In this document: piece by piece, positions 1 through 7,342 of the stretch
Layout of the letters: the number at the start of each line of letters is the position of its first letter
How positions within the stretch are numbered: the first letter of the stretch is position 1
Made by a program: the position numbers and the translations under genes
Source of the DNA: CBDCKR01 sp964572045
GTDB lineage: Bacteria > Gemmatimonadota > Gemmatimonadetes > Longimicrobiales > Gaopeijiaceae
Length of the DNA stretch: 17,214 bases
Assembly: GCA_964572045.1 (NCBI GenBank)
Contig: CAZNEI010000046.1
Location: 1 to 17,214, forward strand
Direction of reading: 5' to 3'
The notes under the pieces: model-generated
Told to the model about the DNA's origin: nothing
What the model saw: only the letters and a program-made list of their open reading frames with translations
Database searches by the model: none

Positions 1-719
1 ACATGGAGGGCACCGTCTCCCACGAGATCGCGCACCAGTGGTTCGGCGACAGCGTCACCGAGTCGGAGTGGTACGACCTGTGGCTCTCGGAGGGGTTCGC
101 CACCTACTTCGGCGCGCTCTTCTTCGAGGCGGCCGACGGACCTGCCGACTTCGGGCGACGGATGGAGGAGAGCCGCGAGCGTGTGCTGGCCTCGAGCGAC
201 GTGAACCGGCCCGTGATCGATCCCGAGGAGTCCGACCTCTTCCGTCTGCTGAACGACAACAACTATCCGAAGGGCGGCTGGGTGCTGCACATGCTGCGCG
301 GCATGCTGGGCGACGAGGTCTTCTTCGGCGGCATCCGCAGCTACTACGCGCGCTTCCGCGACAGCGTGGCGAGCACGTCGGACTTCCGCGCCGTCATGGA
401 GGAGGCGTCCGGCACGAACCTCGGCTGGTTCTTCGAGCAGTGGCTCCGCCGGCCCGGATTTCCGGTGATCAGCTCGGAGACCGCCTGGGACGAGGACGCC
501 CGGGAGGCGGTCGTCACGATCCGGCAGACGCAGCAGGCCGATTGGCCGACGTTCCGCCTCCCGCTGGAGATCGAGTTCGGGACGGGCGCCGGCTCCGAGC
601 GCCGGCGGGTCGAGGTCGCCGGGAGGCAGCAGACGTTCCGCATCCCGCTCGAGGCCGCGCCCTCGTCCACGACCCTGGATCCGGACGGCTTCGTGCTGAT
701 GCGGACGGGCGGCGGCTGA
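1..719 (+). CDS. M1 family zinc metallopeptidase, C-terminal part (5' end outside window)
   Basis: An aminopeptidase of the M1 (gluzincin) family, whose members cleave N-terminal residues from peptides. The frame is already open at the window edge, so the N-terminal domain is missing and the ATG at position 3 is probably not the true start. Numbering from that ATG, the zinc site HEIAH lies at residues 7-11 and is followed 19 residues later by the third ligand Glu30 (LWLSEGFATY), giving the diagnostic HEXXH-X18-E. Tyr88 in YPKGG matches the catalytic tyrosine that precedes the KG pair in this family. Residues 100-155 look like the helical segment after the catalytic core. From about 160 on, a beta-rich stretch resembles the small sandwich domain that closes many bacterial M1 enzymes. 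It ends at TGA 717-719 and converges on the amidohydrolase gene. Family call firm; substrate unknown. Confidence 0.93.
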   Translation, partial: MEGTVSHEIAHQWFGDSVTESEWYDLWLSEGFATYFGALFFEAADGPADFGRRMEESRERVLASSDVNRPVIDPEESDLFRLLNDNNYPKGGWVLHMLRGMLGDEVFFGGIRSYYARFRDSVASTSDFRAVMEEASGTNLGWFFEQWLRRPGFPVISSETAWDEDAREAVVTIRQTQQADWPTFRLPLEIEFGTGAGSERRRVEVAGRQQTFRIPLEAAPSSTTLDPDGFVLMRTGGG

Positions 720-745
720 CGCGCCGAGGGGCGGAGGCCGTCAGC
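715..745. terminator. Possible bidirectional hairpin between convergent genes
   Basis: A 7-bp perfect inverted repeat (GCTGACG at 715-721, CGTCAGC at 739-745, 17-nt loop) spans the stop codons of both convergent genes. There is no T-run on either side, so this is not a classical intrinsic terminator. It may only reduce read-through. Confidence 0.3.
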
Positions 746-3700
746 GCTCTCCGCCCTCCGGTTCGTCGTCCACGAACCCCCGGTAGCCCAGCGCCCGCCG
801 CCTGGGCCAGACCTCGTCCAGGGTCTCGGCGTCCAGCAGCAGCCCGTTCATCATCACCTGCTCGACGGACACCGAGTTGCGCAGGTCGTCGAGCGGATTG
901 CGGGACAGGACGACCAGGTCGGCCAGCTTGCCGGGCTCGAGCGATCCGAGCTCCCGCTCGAGCCCGATCCCGTGGGCCCCGAAGAGGGTGGCGGCTCGGA
1001 GCGCGTCGTGGTTCGACATCCCGCCCGAGGCGACCATCCAGAGCTCCCAGTGGAAGCCCAGGCCCTGGAGCTGGCCGTGGCTCCCGACGCCCGCGAAGCC
1101 GCCCTCGGCGACGACGTCGGCGAGGAAGCGCGCGTGGTCCTCGAAGACGTACTCCTCGTCGATCGCCCATGCCACGGCTCCCGCTGCTCCGGCCCTGCGC
1201 CGCGTGCGCGCGTCCAGGGTCTCGTGCGGCGTGAAGCGCGCCAGGCGTTCGTCGCCGTGCACGTCCTCGCGCGTGAACCAGTAGATCTCGCCCATCGGGC
1301 CGCCGAACGAGACGATGAGCGTCGGCGTGTTCACGACCTTCGTCTCGCTGAACAGGCGCACGACGTCGCCATAGAGCGGATAGACGGGCAGGTTGTGCTC
1401 GATCCCCGGATAGCCGTCGATGGCGTGCGTGAGGTCGAGCTGGAAGTCGAGGCCGGCTTCGGTGGTCGGCATGAGCTCGAGCTCCCGCGCCGCCATGACC
1501 AGCCACTGCCGCTGCTGCCGATTGCCGGCCAGGTACATCTTGAACGTCTTGGTATCGTAGTACTCGGCGTAGCGCCGGAGGATGTCGCGGGCGTGGTCGA
1601 GGTCGCGGATCGGCTCGGCGGCCTGGTAGTTGCCGAAGATCCCCGGGCCGGTGGAGTAGATGCGCGGGCCCACGATGTCGCCCGAGCGCACCCGGTCGGC
1701 GTAGGTGAGGACGTCGGAGACGCCGGTCTGGGGATCGCGAGTGGTCGTGACGCCGAACGCGAGGTTGGCGAGGTAGCCCCATGGCTGCATCGTGTGGACG
1801 TCGCGGGGCGGACGAAGGTGTGCGTGCGTGTCGACGAACCCGGGCAGGATCGTCATGCCGCCCAGGTCGCGCACCTCGGCTCCCTCCGGCGGATCGATGG
1901 AGCCGGAGGAGCCGAGCGCGGCGATCCGGTTGCCGTCGACGAGGATGTCGCCCCGCTCGATGACCTCGTCGCCGCGCATCGTGACGAGGCGGGCGCCGGT
2001 GAGCAGCAGGCGGCCCGCCGGCAGGTCCCGCCCCACGTCGAGCTCGATCCTCACCTCGGCCGGCCGGTAGCGCGGCTCCTCGTCACCGGAGCCGTCCTCG
2101 CCCGGCTCGCCGGCGCCCTCCTCGGCGGGCTCCGGCTGCTCGGGCCCGGGCTCCTCGGACCCCTCCGCTTCGGCCGCCTCCACGCTGTCGGCGAAGGCCT
2201 CGGCCTCCTCGAGGTCGTGCCGGAAGTAGGCGTTGCCCAGCGCCCAGACCGCCGCCCGGCCGTCCGGGCTCCACGACGGGAACTCGCCGCCGAACTCGGT
2301 CAGGCGCGTGACGGGCATCGGGGCGGCCGACGGATCGCGCACCGAGACCGTGGGCGGCTCCGCGCCGACCTGCGGCACGGTCAGGAGGTAGAGGTCGTTG
2401 GCCACCTTGGCCAGCGCCCGGCCTCCGGCCGGCGACATCCGGATCGAGGAGGCGTTGGCGGGAGGCCCGCCGCGGTTGGCCGAGAAGCCGGTCACCTTCA
2501 GGTGTTCCTTCTCGTCGGTGCCGTCCCAGCGCACCGACACCAGCCCGCGCTCTCCTGCGTGCAGGTAGATGCGGCCGGGCTCGTCGGCCCGGAAGTGCGG
2601 TCCCGAGCGGCCGAGCGCCTCGGCCACCACGACCGGCTCGCCCGCACGCTCCGCGCCGTACCAGACGATGTCGGTCCCGCTCCCTCCGCCCGCGCCCGCC
2701 AGGCGTGTGCGCACGGAGGCCTCGAGCACGACGATGCGTTCGCCGCCGGGCGCCCAGACGGGCGCACGCAGGTAGCGCGGCGCCTCCGACAGGCGCCGCA
2801 CGTCGCCTCCCTCGCGCCCCACCCTCCAGAGGTGTCCGCCCTCGGGCTCGGTCCAGCTCACGGCCGCGAGCGCCCCGCCGTCGGGCGACCAGGCGGGATG
2901 CGACACCACCCCCTCGATCTCGGCGCCGATCCGGCGCGGCTCGTCCCGCCCCTCGGCGTCCGCCACGTACAGGCGGCCGAGCGCCGTGAACGCCACCTCG
3001 CTCCCGTCGGGCGAGAGCGCCACGTCGCGGATCTGGCGCGCGCGGAACGTCGGCGTGTCCGGGACCGGGTAGTCGAAGTCGAGGCGCGGCCCGGCGTGGA
3101 CCACCACGTCGGCCTCGAAGGGGATCGCATCCGGCCCGCTCCCGTCGAGCGGCACCCGCCAGAGGCCGCCGCCGTAGGAGGCGACGAGCGCCCCGCCGTC
3201 GGGCGTGAAGGCGTAGCCGGGCAGCAGGTCGAGGGTCGCCCGGCTCTCCATGTCGTCGCGCTGCACGGGATAGACGAGCCAGCGCTCGTCGCCGCTGGCG
3301 AGGTCGCGGGCGCGAAGCCCCGTCTGGTCCTCGTGCCGCGAGCCGTAGACCAGGGTGGCGCCGTCGGGCGAGATGGCGGGGCGGAAGCCCGAACCGTAGC
3401 GGCCGGTCACCGTGGCCTGCCTTCCGGTCTCGCGGTCGTAGCGGATGAGCTGGTACTTGGGGAACGCCGCGTCGTAGGTCCAGTCGCGCGTCCCCTGAGC
3501 CAGGTAGATGTAGCGGCCCGTCGGATCGAAGGCGGCGCCGATCGCCTTGAGCTGCTCGGGCTCGTCGATGAGCGCGATCCCGCTCCCGCCGTCGCGGTGG
3601 AAGAGCCAGGGCTTGGCGGCTCCTCCGAGCGGGCTGAAGGTCCGCGACGCGACCAGGTAGTCGCCGTCGGGCGACCACTCGGGCGACGTGTACAGGTTGT

Positions 3701-4127
3701 CGCCGCCGCGTGTGATCTGCGTCGTGTCGGATCCGTCGGCGCCCAGCACCCACAGGTTCTGTCCCCCGCTCCGGTCCGAGACGAAGACGATCTCGGTGCC
3801 GTCGGGGCTGAAGCGCGGCTGGCTCTCGAAGGCGGGACCGGTGAGGAGCGGCGTCGCGGTGCCGCCCTCGATCGGCAGGGTGTAGAGGTCGCCGAGCAGA
3901 TCGAAGACCAGCGTCCGCCCGTCCGGGCTGACGTCGACCGACATCCAGGAGCCGGCGTCGGTGCGGAAGCGAACCTCGCGGGCGGGCTCGAGCGGGAGGG
4001 ATCGGGCGGCGAGGGAGTCGGGACCCGGGGCCGGCCCTTCCTGGGCGCCCCCCGCCAGGGGAGCGAGGAGGAGGGTCAGGCAGGCCGCCGCCGCCGCCGT
4101 CGTCTGTCTCTGCGTACTCGTGGGCAT
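741..4127 (-). CDS. Exported PD40 (TolB-like) beta-propeller / amidohydrolase fusion protein
   Basis: An 1128-residue exported protein. Residues 1-28 form a Sec signal peptide with an Ala/Leu core. Residues about 50-640 carry PD40/WD40-like propeller repeats with the signature xSPDG at 66-70, 106-110, 151-155, 252-256, 371-375, 413-417 and 619-623. A Glu/Pro/Gly-rich acidic linker covers about 639-685. The rest is an amidohydrolase barrel: LPGFVDTHAH with the metal-binding HxH at 768-770, Lys863 in TFKMY, His901 and His911, then GSHGQ around 1017. The closing segment GSLEPGKLADLVVL (1061-1074) is typical of the imidazolonepropionase/prolidase-like group. Members hydrolyse C-N bonds in cyclic amides or peptides; this substrate is unknown. 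Start chosen at ATG 4125-4127, which opens directly on the signal peptide with a weak GGAG upstream. An antisense open frame covers most of it and is a shadow. Confidence 0.93.
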   Translation of the reverse strand: MPTSTQRQTTAAAAACLTLLLAPLAGGAQEGPAPGPDSLAARSLPLEPAREVRFRTDAGSWMSVDVSPDGRTLVFDLLGDLYTLPIEGGTATPLLTGPAFESQPRFSPDGTEIVFVSDRSGGQNLWVLGADGSDTTQITRGGDNLYTSPEWSPDGDYLVASRTFSPLGGAAKPWLFHRDGGSGIALIDEPEQLKAIGAAFDPTGRYIYLAQGTRDWTYDAAFPKYQLIRYDRETGRQATVTGRYGSGFRPAISPDGATLVYGSRHEDQTGLRARDLASGDERWLVYPVQRDDMESRATLDLLPGYAFTPDGGALVASYGGGLWRVPLDGSGPDAIPFEADVVVHAGPRLDFDYPVPDTPTFRARQIRDVALSPDGSEVAFTALGRLYVADAEGRDEPRRIGAEIEGVVSHPAWSPDGGALAAVSWTEPEGGHLWRVGREGGDVRRLSEAPRYLRAPVWAPGGERIVVLEASVRTRLAGAGGGSGTDIVWYGAERAGEPVVVAEALGRSGPHFRADEPGRIYLHAGERGLVSVRWDGTDEKEHLKVTGFSANRGGPPANASSIRMSPAGGRALAKVANDLYLLTVPQVGAEPPTVSVRDPSAAPMPVTRLTEFGGEFPSWSPDGRAAVWALGNAYFRHDLEEAEAFADSVEAAEAEGSEEPGPEQPEPAEEGAGEPGEDGSGDEEPRYRPAEVRIELDVGRDLPAGRLLLTGARLVTMRGDEVIERGDILVDGNRIAALGSSGSIDPPEGAEVRDLGGMTILPGFVDTHAHLRPPRDVHTMQPWGYLANLAFGVTTTRDPQTGVSDVLTYADRVRSGDIVGPRIYSTGPGIFGNYQAAEPIRDLDHARDILRRYAEYYDTKTFKMYLAGNRQQRQWLVMAARELELMPTTEAGLDFQLDLTHAIDGYPGIEHNLPVYPLYGDVVRLFSETKVVNTPTLIVSFGGPMGEIYWFTREDVHGDERLARFTPHETLDARTRRRAGAAGAVAWAIDEEYVFEDHARFLADVVAEGGFAGVGSHGQLQGLGFHWELWMVASGGMSNHDALRAATLFGAHGIGLERELGSLEPGKLADLVVLSRNPLDDLRNSVSVEQVMMNGLLLDAETLDEVWPRRRALGYRGFVDDEPEGGER

Positions 4128-4169
4128 CGTCGCGCTCCAAGAAGTCGGAATGGGGTCCAGGCCCCCACC

Positions 4170-4194
4170 AGAGACTCACTCCTCATGAGTCTCT
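4170..4194. promoter_or_regulatory. Inverted repeat, possible operator upstream of amidohydrolase
   Basis: AGAGACTCA (4170-4178) and TGAGTCTCT (4186-4194) are perfect 9-bp arms around a 7-nt spacer, 43 bp upstream of the amidohydrolase start codon. The arm and spacer sizes fit a dimeric regulator site, but they also fit a leader hairpin. No regulator gene is adjacent. The regulatory role is inferred from position only. Confidence 0.4.
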
Positions 4195-4203
4195 ACTAAC
4201 CTA

Positions 4204-4227
4204 GTCATCGGCGTCATCGGCGCCGAT
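4204..4227. repeat. Tandem 9-mer with overlapping 12-bp palindrome
   Basis: GTCATCGGC occurs twice in tandem (4204-4212, 4213-4221). The second copy overlaps the perfect palindrome ATCGGCGCCGAT (4216-4227). It lies in the divergent promoter region, just upstream (for the minus-strand gene) of the 9-bp inverted repeat. Confidence 0.45.
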
Positions 4228-4446
4228 CGGACCGGCTGCGCCCCGCGGCCCCGCGGACGCCGCGGTCGACCGGAGGGTGTCGGCGTTACGCCCGCAAGCG
4301 CCGAACGGGGTGCGTGGCCGGGCGCGTCGTTCGATCCGGGAAGCGGCTTCGTCCTGCGATCGCGGACCCGAGGGAGCACTCCCACGCTACTAACGAACGG
4401 GGGGAGCGGGCTTCGGGACGGCTGAAGGGCTGCGAAAGGCTATCGG

Positions 4447-5637
4447 ATGAGAGATCTCCGGTCTTGGGGCCGAGCATCGGTCGGTGTCGCGGCGATGCTG
4501 TTGTCCGGCTGCGAGGACGTCCGCGTCCCGGCCGATCTCGGCATGCTGGAATACCGAGAGATCGCCCGCTTTGGAGGATCCGGTGCGGAGGGCGCATACG
4601 CGCTGGGCTCGGTTCAATCGGCGGCACTCCTGCCTGATCGTGGGGCCGTCGCCGTTGTCGACGCCCTGGTTCAAGAAATCCGCATCTTTACGCTGCTCGG
4701 AAACTACGAGGCCACCGTCGGACGCAGAGGTCCGGGTCCCGGCGAATTCCTTGCGATCCGTGGCGTCTCATCTCTTTCCGGCGGACGGCTCGCCGTTTGG
4801 GACCTCCAGCCTGCCCGCGTGACGGTATTCGGACCGGATCTCGCAGTGGCTCACACGGCGGCTGCGGATCTCTCCGCTACCCGAAGCCTGAGGCCGGCCC
4901 TCGTGGACTTCATCCCCGGCGGCGGATTCCTGCTTCGTGACAAGCCGTGGCACAGGACCCGATCCGTCTCTCCCACGGGAATGCACCGGGACACGGTGCG
5001 GATCCTGCGCTACGACCCGGCCGGGCAGATCGCAGGCACCGTGGTTCAGCGTGAGGATGCGCCGAGATGGGGAGTCCGTGGAGCTACGTCGTGGGGGCTG
5101 TACGACTTTGTGTTCGGTCGCACCCTCTTCGCCGTCGTCGCCGGGCATGAGCTGGTGGTGAACGAGAACGGCACGGCCACCCTCGACCGCTATCGCCTGG
5201 ATGGCACGCACCTCGGACCGATCCGCTTGCCGCTCAGCGCGCGCGCCGTCACGGAGGCAGAAATCGCCGAAGAACGTCAGAGGCTGATCGATGAGGCTCC
5301 CAGGCGTCCCACCCGGGAGGTGCCGCCACAGGTGCTCGCGTTGAGCGAGCGGCAGGTGGAGTTTCGGCGTGAAGTTCTCCGCGAGGTGGCGAGCCATGAT
5401 ACCGCTCCCGTCTTTGACCGGATGATCGGCACCGCCGGCGGAGGGTTATGGATTCGGGAGACCCCTCGTCCGGCGAGGCGAGAGGTCCGATGGCTTCGAG
5501 TGGATCCGAGTCACTCGGTGGCGGGGTACATACCTCTCGATAGGGAGAGTCGGATGCTGGACGGAGACGTTGAACACATCGTCGTCCTCGAGAGAGATCC
5601 ATTCGATGCCGACGTGGTCAGGATTCTCAGGCGCTAG
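4447..5637 (+). CDS. 6-bladed beta-propeller lipoprotein
   Basis: A 396-residue predicted lipoprotein. The short basic N-terminus and hydrophobic stretch end in the lipobox LLSGC with the lipidated Cys at residue 22, so the mature protein should be membrane-anchored and extracytoplasmic. The body has the repeating pattern of exported 6-bladed propellers: a blade, then GRRGPGPGEF at 92-101 (the family hallmark G-x-G-x-GPGEF loop), then alternating short strands with D-G turns. Start chosen at ATG 4447 because GAAAGG at 4434-4439 lies 7 nt upstream and the lipoprotein signal begins there. It opens a four-gene plus-strand run of exported proteins. Family members are widespread in Bacteroidota and Gemmatimonadota-type genomes and have no established biochemical role. 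Fold call fairly firm, function unknown. Confidence 0.85.
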   Translation: MRDLRSWGRASVGVAAMLLSGCEDVRVPADLGMLEYREIARFGGSGAEGAYALGSVQSAALLPDRGAVAVVDALVQEIRIFTLLGNYEATVGRRGPGPGEFLAIRGVSSLSGGRLAVWDLQPARVTVFGPDLAVAHTAAADLSATRSLRPALVDFIPGGGFLLRDKPWHRTRSVSPTGMHRDTVRILRYDPAGQIAGTVVQREDAPRWGVRGATSWGLYDFVFGRTLFAVVAGHELVVNENGTATLDRYRLDGTHLGPIRLPLSARAVTEAEIAEERQRLIDEAPRRPTREVPPQVLALSERQVEFRREVLREVASHDTAPVFDRMIGTAGGGLWIRETPRPARREVRWLRVDPSHSVAGYIPLDRESRMLDGDVEHIVVLERDPFDADVVRILRR

Positions 5638-5737
5638 GGGTCGGGAGCGACCTCCCGGACGCAGGGGTCCGGCCGGCCTGACGAGATCGATTCGACCCGG
5701 GCGCGGCGCCCGCCCCGGAGCGTGCGTTCAGTGCGTC

Positions 5738-6823
5738 ATGCTGCTCGCGTTCGCGACCGTGCTCGTCCCGGGATGCCGGGAAGGACCGGAGCCCGAGGCT
5801 TCGTTCGGTTCAGCACCGATAGGCGGCGAGGGTCTGGCCGAGACCCCGCTGAATGAGGTCTTCGAGTGGATCGGGACGATCGAGCTTGAAGAGACTGATC
5901 ACGTGATCAATGTGAGGCCGGCGGCGAACCTCGACTCCTTCGGAGAAATCCTGGTGGCCGACCAGGGCGAGGGTCAGGTGCGCGTGTACCGCCGCGACGG
6001 TGTTCTTCAGGCCGCTTTCCCAGAGACCCTGACGATGACGGACCGGCCCTTTGTGATGCCGACCGGCCTCCTCCGTGCCCCAGACTCCACGCTCATCGTG
6101 GTCGATCGGGTCGCGGGCAGCCCTCAGGTTACGATTCTCGACCCGAGCGCCGACTCGGTCCTGAGGCGAGTTGCGGTCGATGTAGGCAGGATCAACCAGG
6201 CCCGACTCTCGGAAGATCACGGACTGATGCTCTTCACCCTCTTCCGCCCCGATGGCTCACCGGACGATGGAGCCCACTTGGCGTCCGGCCTGGGCTACAT
6301 CGTCGACCTCCGCACCGGCAGCATCCGGAATCGGTTCTTTGATCTCATTGTCCCCGCCGGGATGGGACCGGCCCACGGCATCGCCGGATGGAGCGGGGGT
6401 AGGTTGAGGGGCGATACGATCGCTTCGTTCTATTCCCTTTCCGATACGGTCTACCTCTTCGAACGGCAGGGGCGCCTCTTCGAGAAGATCCCCTTGCCCA
6501 CCCGGATGTTTCGCCGTGCGCGCGAGCTGCCCTCCGAGGGGTTCAGGGACAGGTCCGAGAGGGCGGAGTGGGTTGCCTCGTTCTCGATGGTCTCCGACAT
6601 GTGGTGGCCGAGTACGGGAGAATTCGTGTTGGAAACCATCGATTACGACGAGCAAGGCGCGATTCGACTCCATCTCCTCATCATGGATCGAGACGGCTCG
6701 CAAATCGCCGAAATCAGAGATACACCCCGTCTCAGGTGGGTCGAGGAGGACGGCTCGTCCTATTACTTCAGCAACGTTGATGGGGAGGGTGAGAACAGAT
6801 GGAGAATCGCCCGTCGCCTGTAG
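5738..6823 (+). CDS. 6-bladed beta-propeller lipoprotein (subfamily shared with 15776-16816)
   Basis: About 361 residues from ATG 5738: a hydrophobic stretch ends in VPGC (Cys13), a likely lipobox. The start is uncertain. The frame stays open upstream to 5570, and ATG 5606 (with GAGAGA before it) would add 44 Arg/Gly-rich residues and overlap the previous gene by 32 nt. I prefer 5738 because the hydrophobic signal then lies at the N-terminus, although it lacks the usual basic residues. The GPGEF loop is absent. The C-terminal half matches the minus-strand propeller at 15776-16816: GDTIASFYSLSDTVYLF against SDTIAAVYALSDSVFFF, and a similar end around ENRWRIARRL against PNRWLVGRL. Its last 25 nt overlap the next gene, which suggests translational coupling. 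Function unknown. Confidence 0.78.
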   Translation: MLLAFATVLVPGCREGPEPEASFGSAPIGGEGLAETPLNEVFEWIGTIELEETDHVINVRPAANLDSFGEILVADQGEGQVRVYRRDGVLQAAFPETLTMTDRPFVMPTGLLRAPDSTLIVVDRVAGSPQVTILDPSADSVLRRVAVDVGRINQARLSEDHGLMLFTLFRPDGSPDDGAHLASGLGYIVDLRTGSIRNRFFDLIVPAGMGPAHGIAGWSGGRLRGDTIASFYSLSDTVYLFERQGRLFEKIPLPTRMFRRARELPSEGFRDRSERAEWVASFSMVSDMWWPSTGEFVLETIDYDEQGAIRLHLLIMDRDGSQIAEIRDTPRLRWVEEDGSSYYFSNVDGEGENRWRIARRL

Positions 6824-7275
6824 CGATCATGGCTTCTCTTGCCCTGATCGTCGGCTGCCAACCTCAGGTCACGGATCGTTCCCGCGATCTCGTCGGTGAG
6901 GACTGGCCCTTCGAGGCCACCTCCGAGCGCATGCTCGTATGGGTCGCCTCCACCCATGCCCTCGTCACCTGTCAAGTCCTGCCCCAGCGCCTTCGGATGC
7001 TCAAACGGCTCGGCGAGGGTGATCTTGACCTCCTTCTCATACACGTCGGCCGTGAGGAGAGCACTCAGGTCGCAACGAACCTCCTCGAGCGGGAACGCCT
7101 TTCGGCGGACTATCGCCGCATGTCGGAGGAGGATTTCGCGTCCACGACCGGCGGCTCCGGCGTTCCGGCGTTCTACGTCGTCCAAGACAGGGTCGTCGTG
7201 TATGGGCAGAGATACGCAAGTGAAGGGGAGGTGGACGTCGAAGGGCTGGCTGCGGCGATATGGGCGGACGGTTGA
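6799..7275 (+). CDS. Small lipoprotein with degenerate thioredoxin-like fold
   Basis: A 158-residue predicted lipoprotein: SLALIVGC gives a good lipobox with Cys20. After it, the order of elements resembles a thioredoxin fold: a strand (MLVWVAST, 45-52), a Cys58 at the start of a helix (TCQVLPQRLRMLKRL), a second strand (DLDLLLIHV, 75-83), a charged helical part, then GVPAFYVV (121-128), where Pro123 fits the cis-proline before a beta hairpin. Only one cysteine remains at the place where CxxC is expected, so it would not be a standard dithiol oxidoreductase; it could be a one-cysteine variant or a binding module. ATG 6799 overlaps the upstream propeller by 25 nt, and the next propeller starts 65 nt downstream, so it is embedded in the run. 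The thioredoxin-like call rests on pattern only. Confidence 0.6.
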   Translation: MENRPSPVAIMASLALIVGCQPQVTDRSRDLVGEDWPFEATSERMLVWVASTHALVTCQVLPQRLRMLKRLGEGDLDLLLIHVGREESTQVATNLLERERLSADYRRMSEEDFASTTGGSGVPAFYVVQDRVVVYGQRYASEGEVDVEGLAAAIWADG

Positions 7276-7330
7276 GCCGTGGCCCGTCGTGGGTTGCGGT
7301 ACGCAGCGGCCGTGTTCCCCGCCGCCAGGA

Positions 7331-7342
7331 ACCCCCGGGGGT
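7331..7342. repeat. 12-bp perfect palindrome over a GTG start
   Basis: ACCCCCGGGGGT spans the spacer between the AGGA ribosome site (7328-7331) and the GTG start at 7341. It could lower initiation by local pairing, or it could be a chance GC-rich palindrome. Confidence 0.35.

Larger units (their letters stand above)
4128..4446. promoter_or_regulatory. Divergent intergenic region between amidohydrolase and first propeller gene
   Basis: This 319-bp spacer must hold the promoters for both divergent genes. It contains an inverted repeat (4170-4194), a tandem GTCATCGGC with an overlapping palindrome (4204-4227), and the octamer CTACTAAC at both 4193-4200 and 4387-4394, about 66 bp and 53 bp from the two start codons. 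I see no convincing -35/-10 pair and no credible coding frame. Confidence 0.5.

Noticed and set aside
972..4199. Plus-strand open frame of 1075 codons
   Set aside because: It is antisense to the amidohydrolase fusion, is rich in Arg/Gly/Val without domain pattern, and arises from high third-position G+C of the real gene.
5249..5602. Minus-strand open frames within the first propeller gene
   Set aside because: No ribosome site and no family pattern; they are shadows of the lipoprotein gene.
7260..7340. ATG 7260 as start of the third propeller gene
   Set aside because: It would put 27 Arg/Pro-rich residues before the signal peptide and overlap the upstream gene; the GTG at 7341 has AGGA and an immediate signal peptide.
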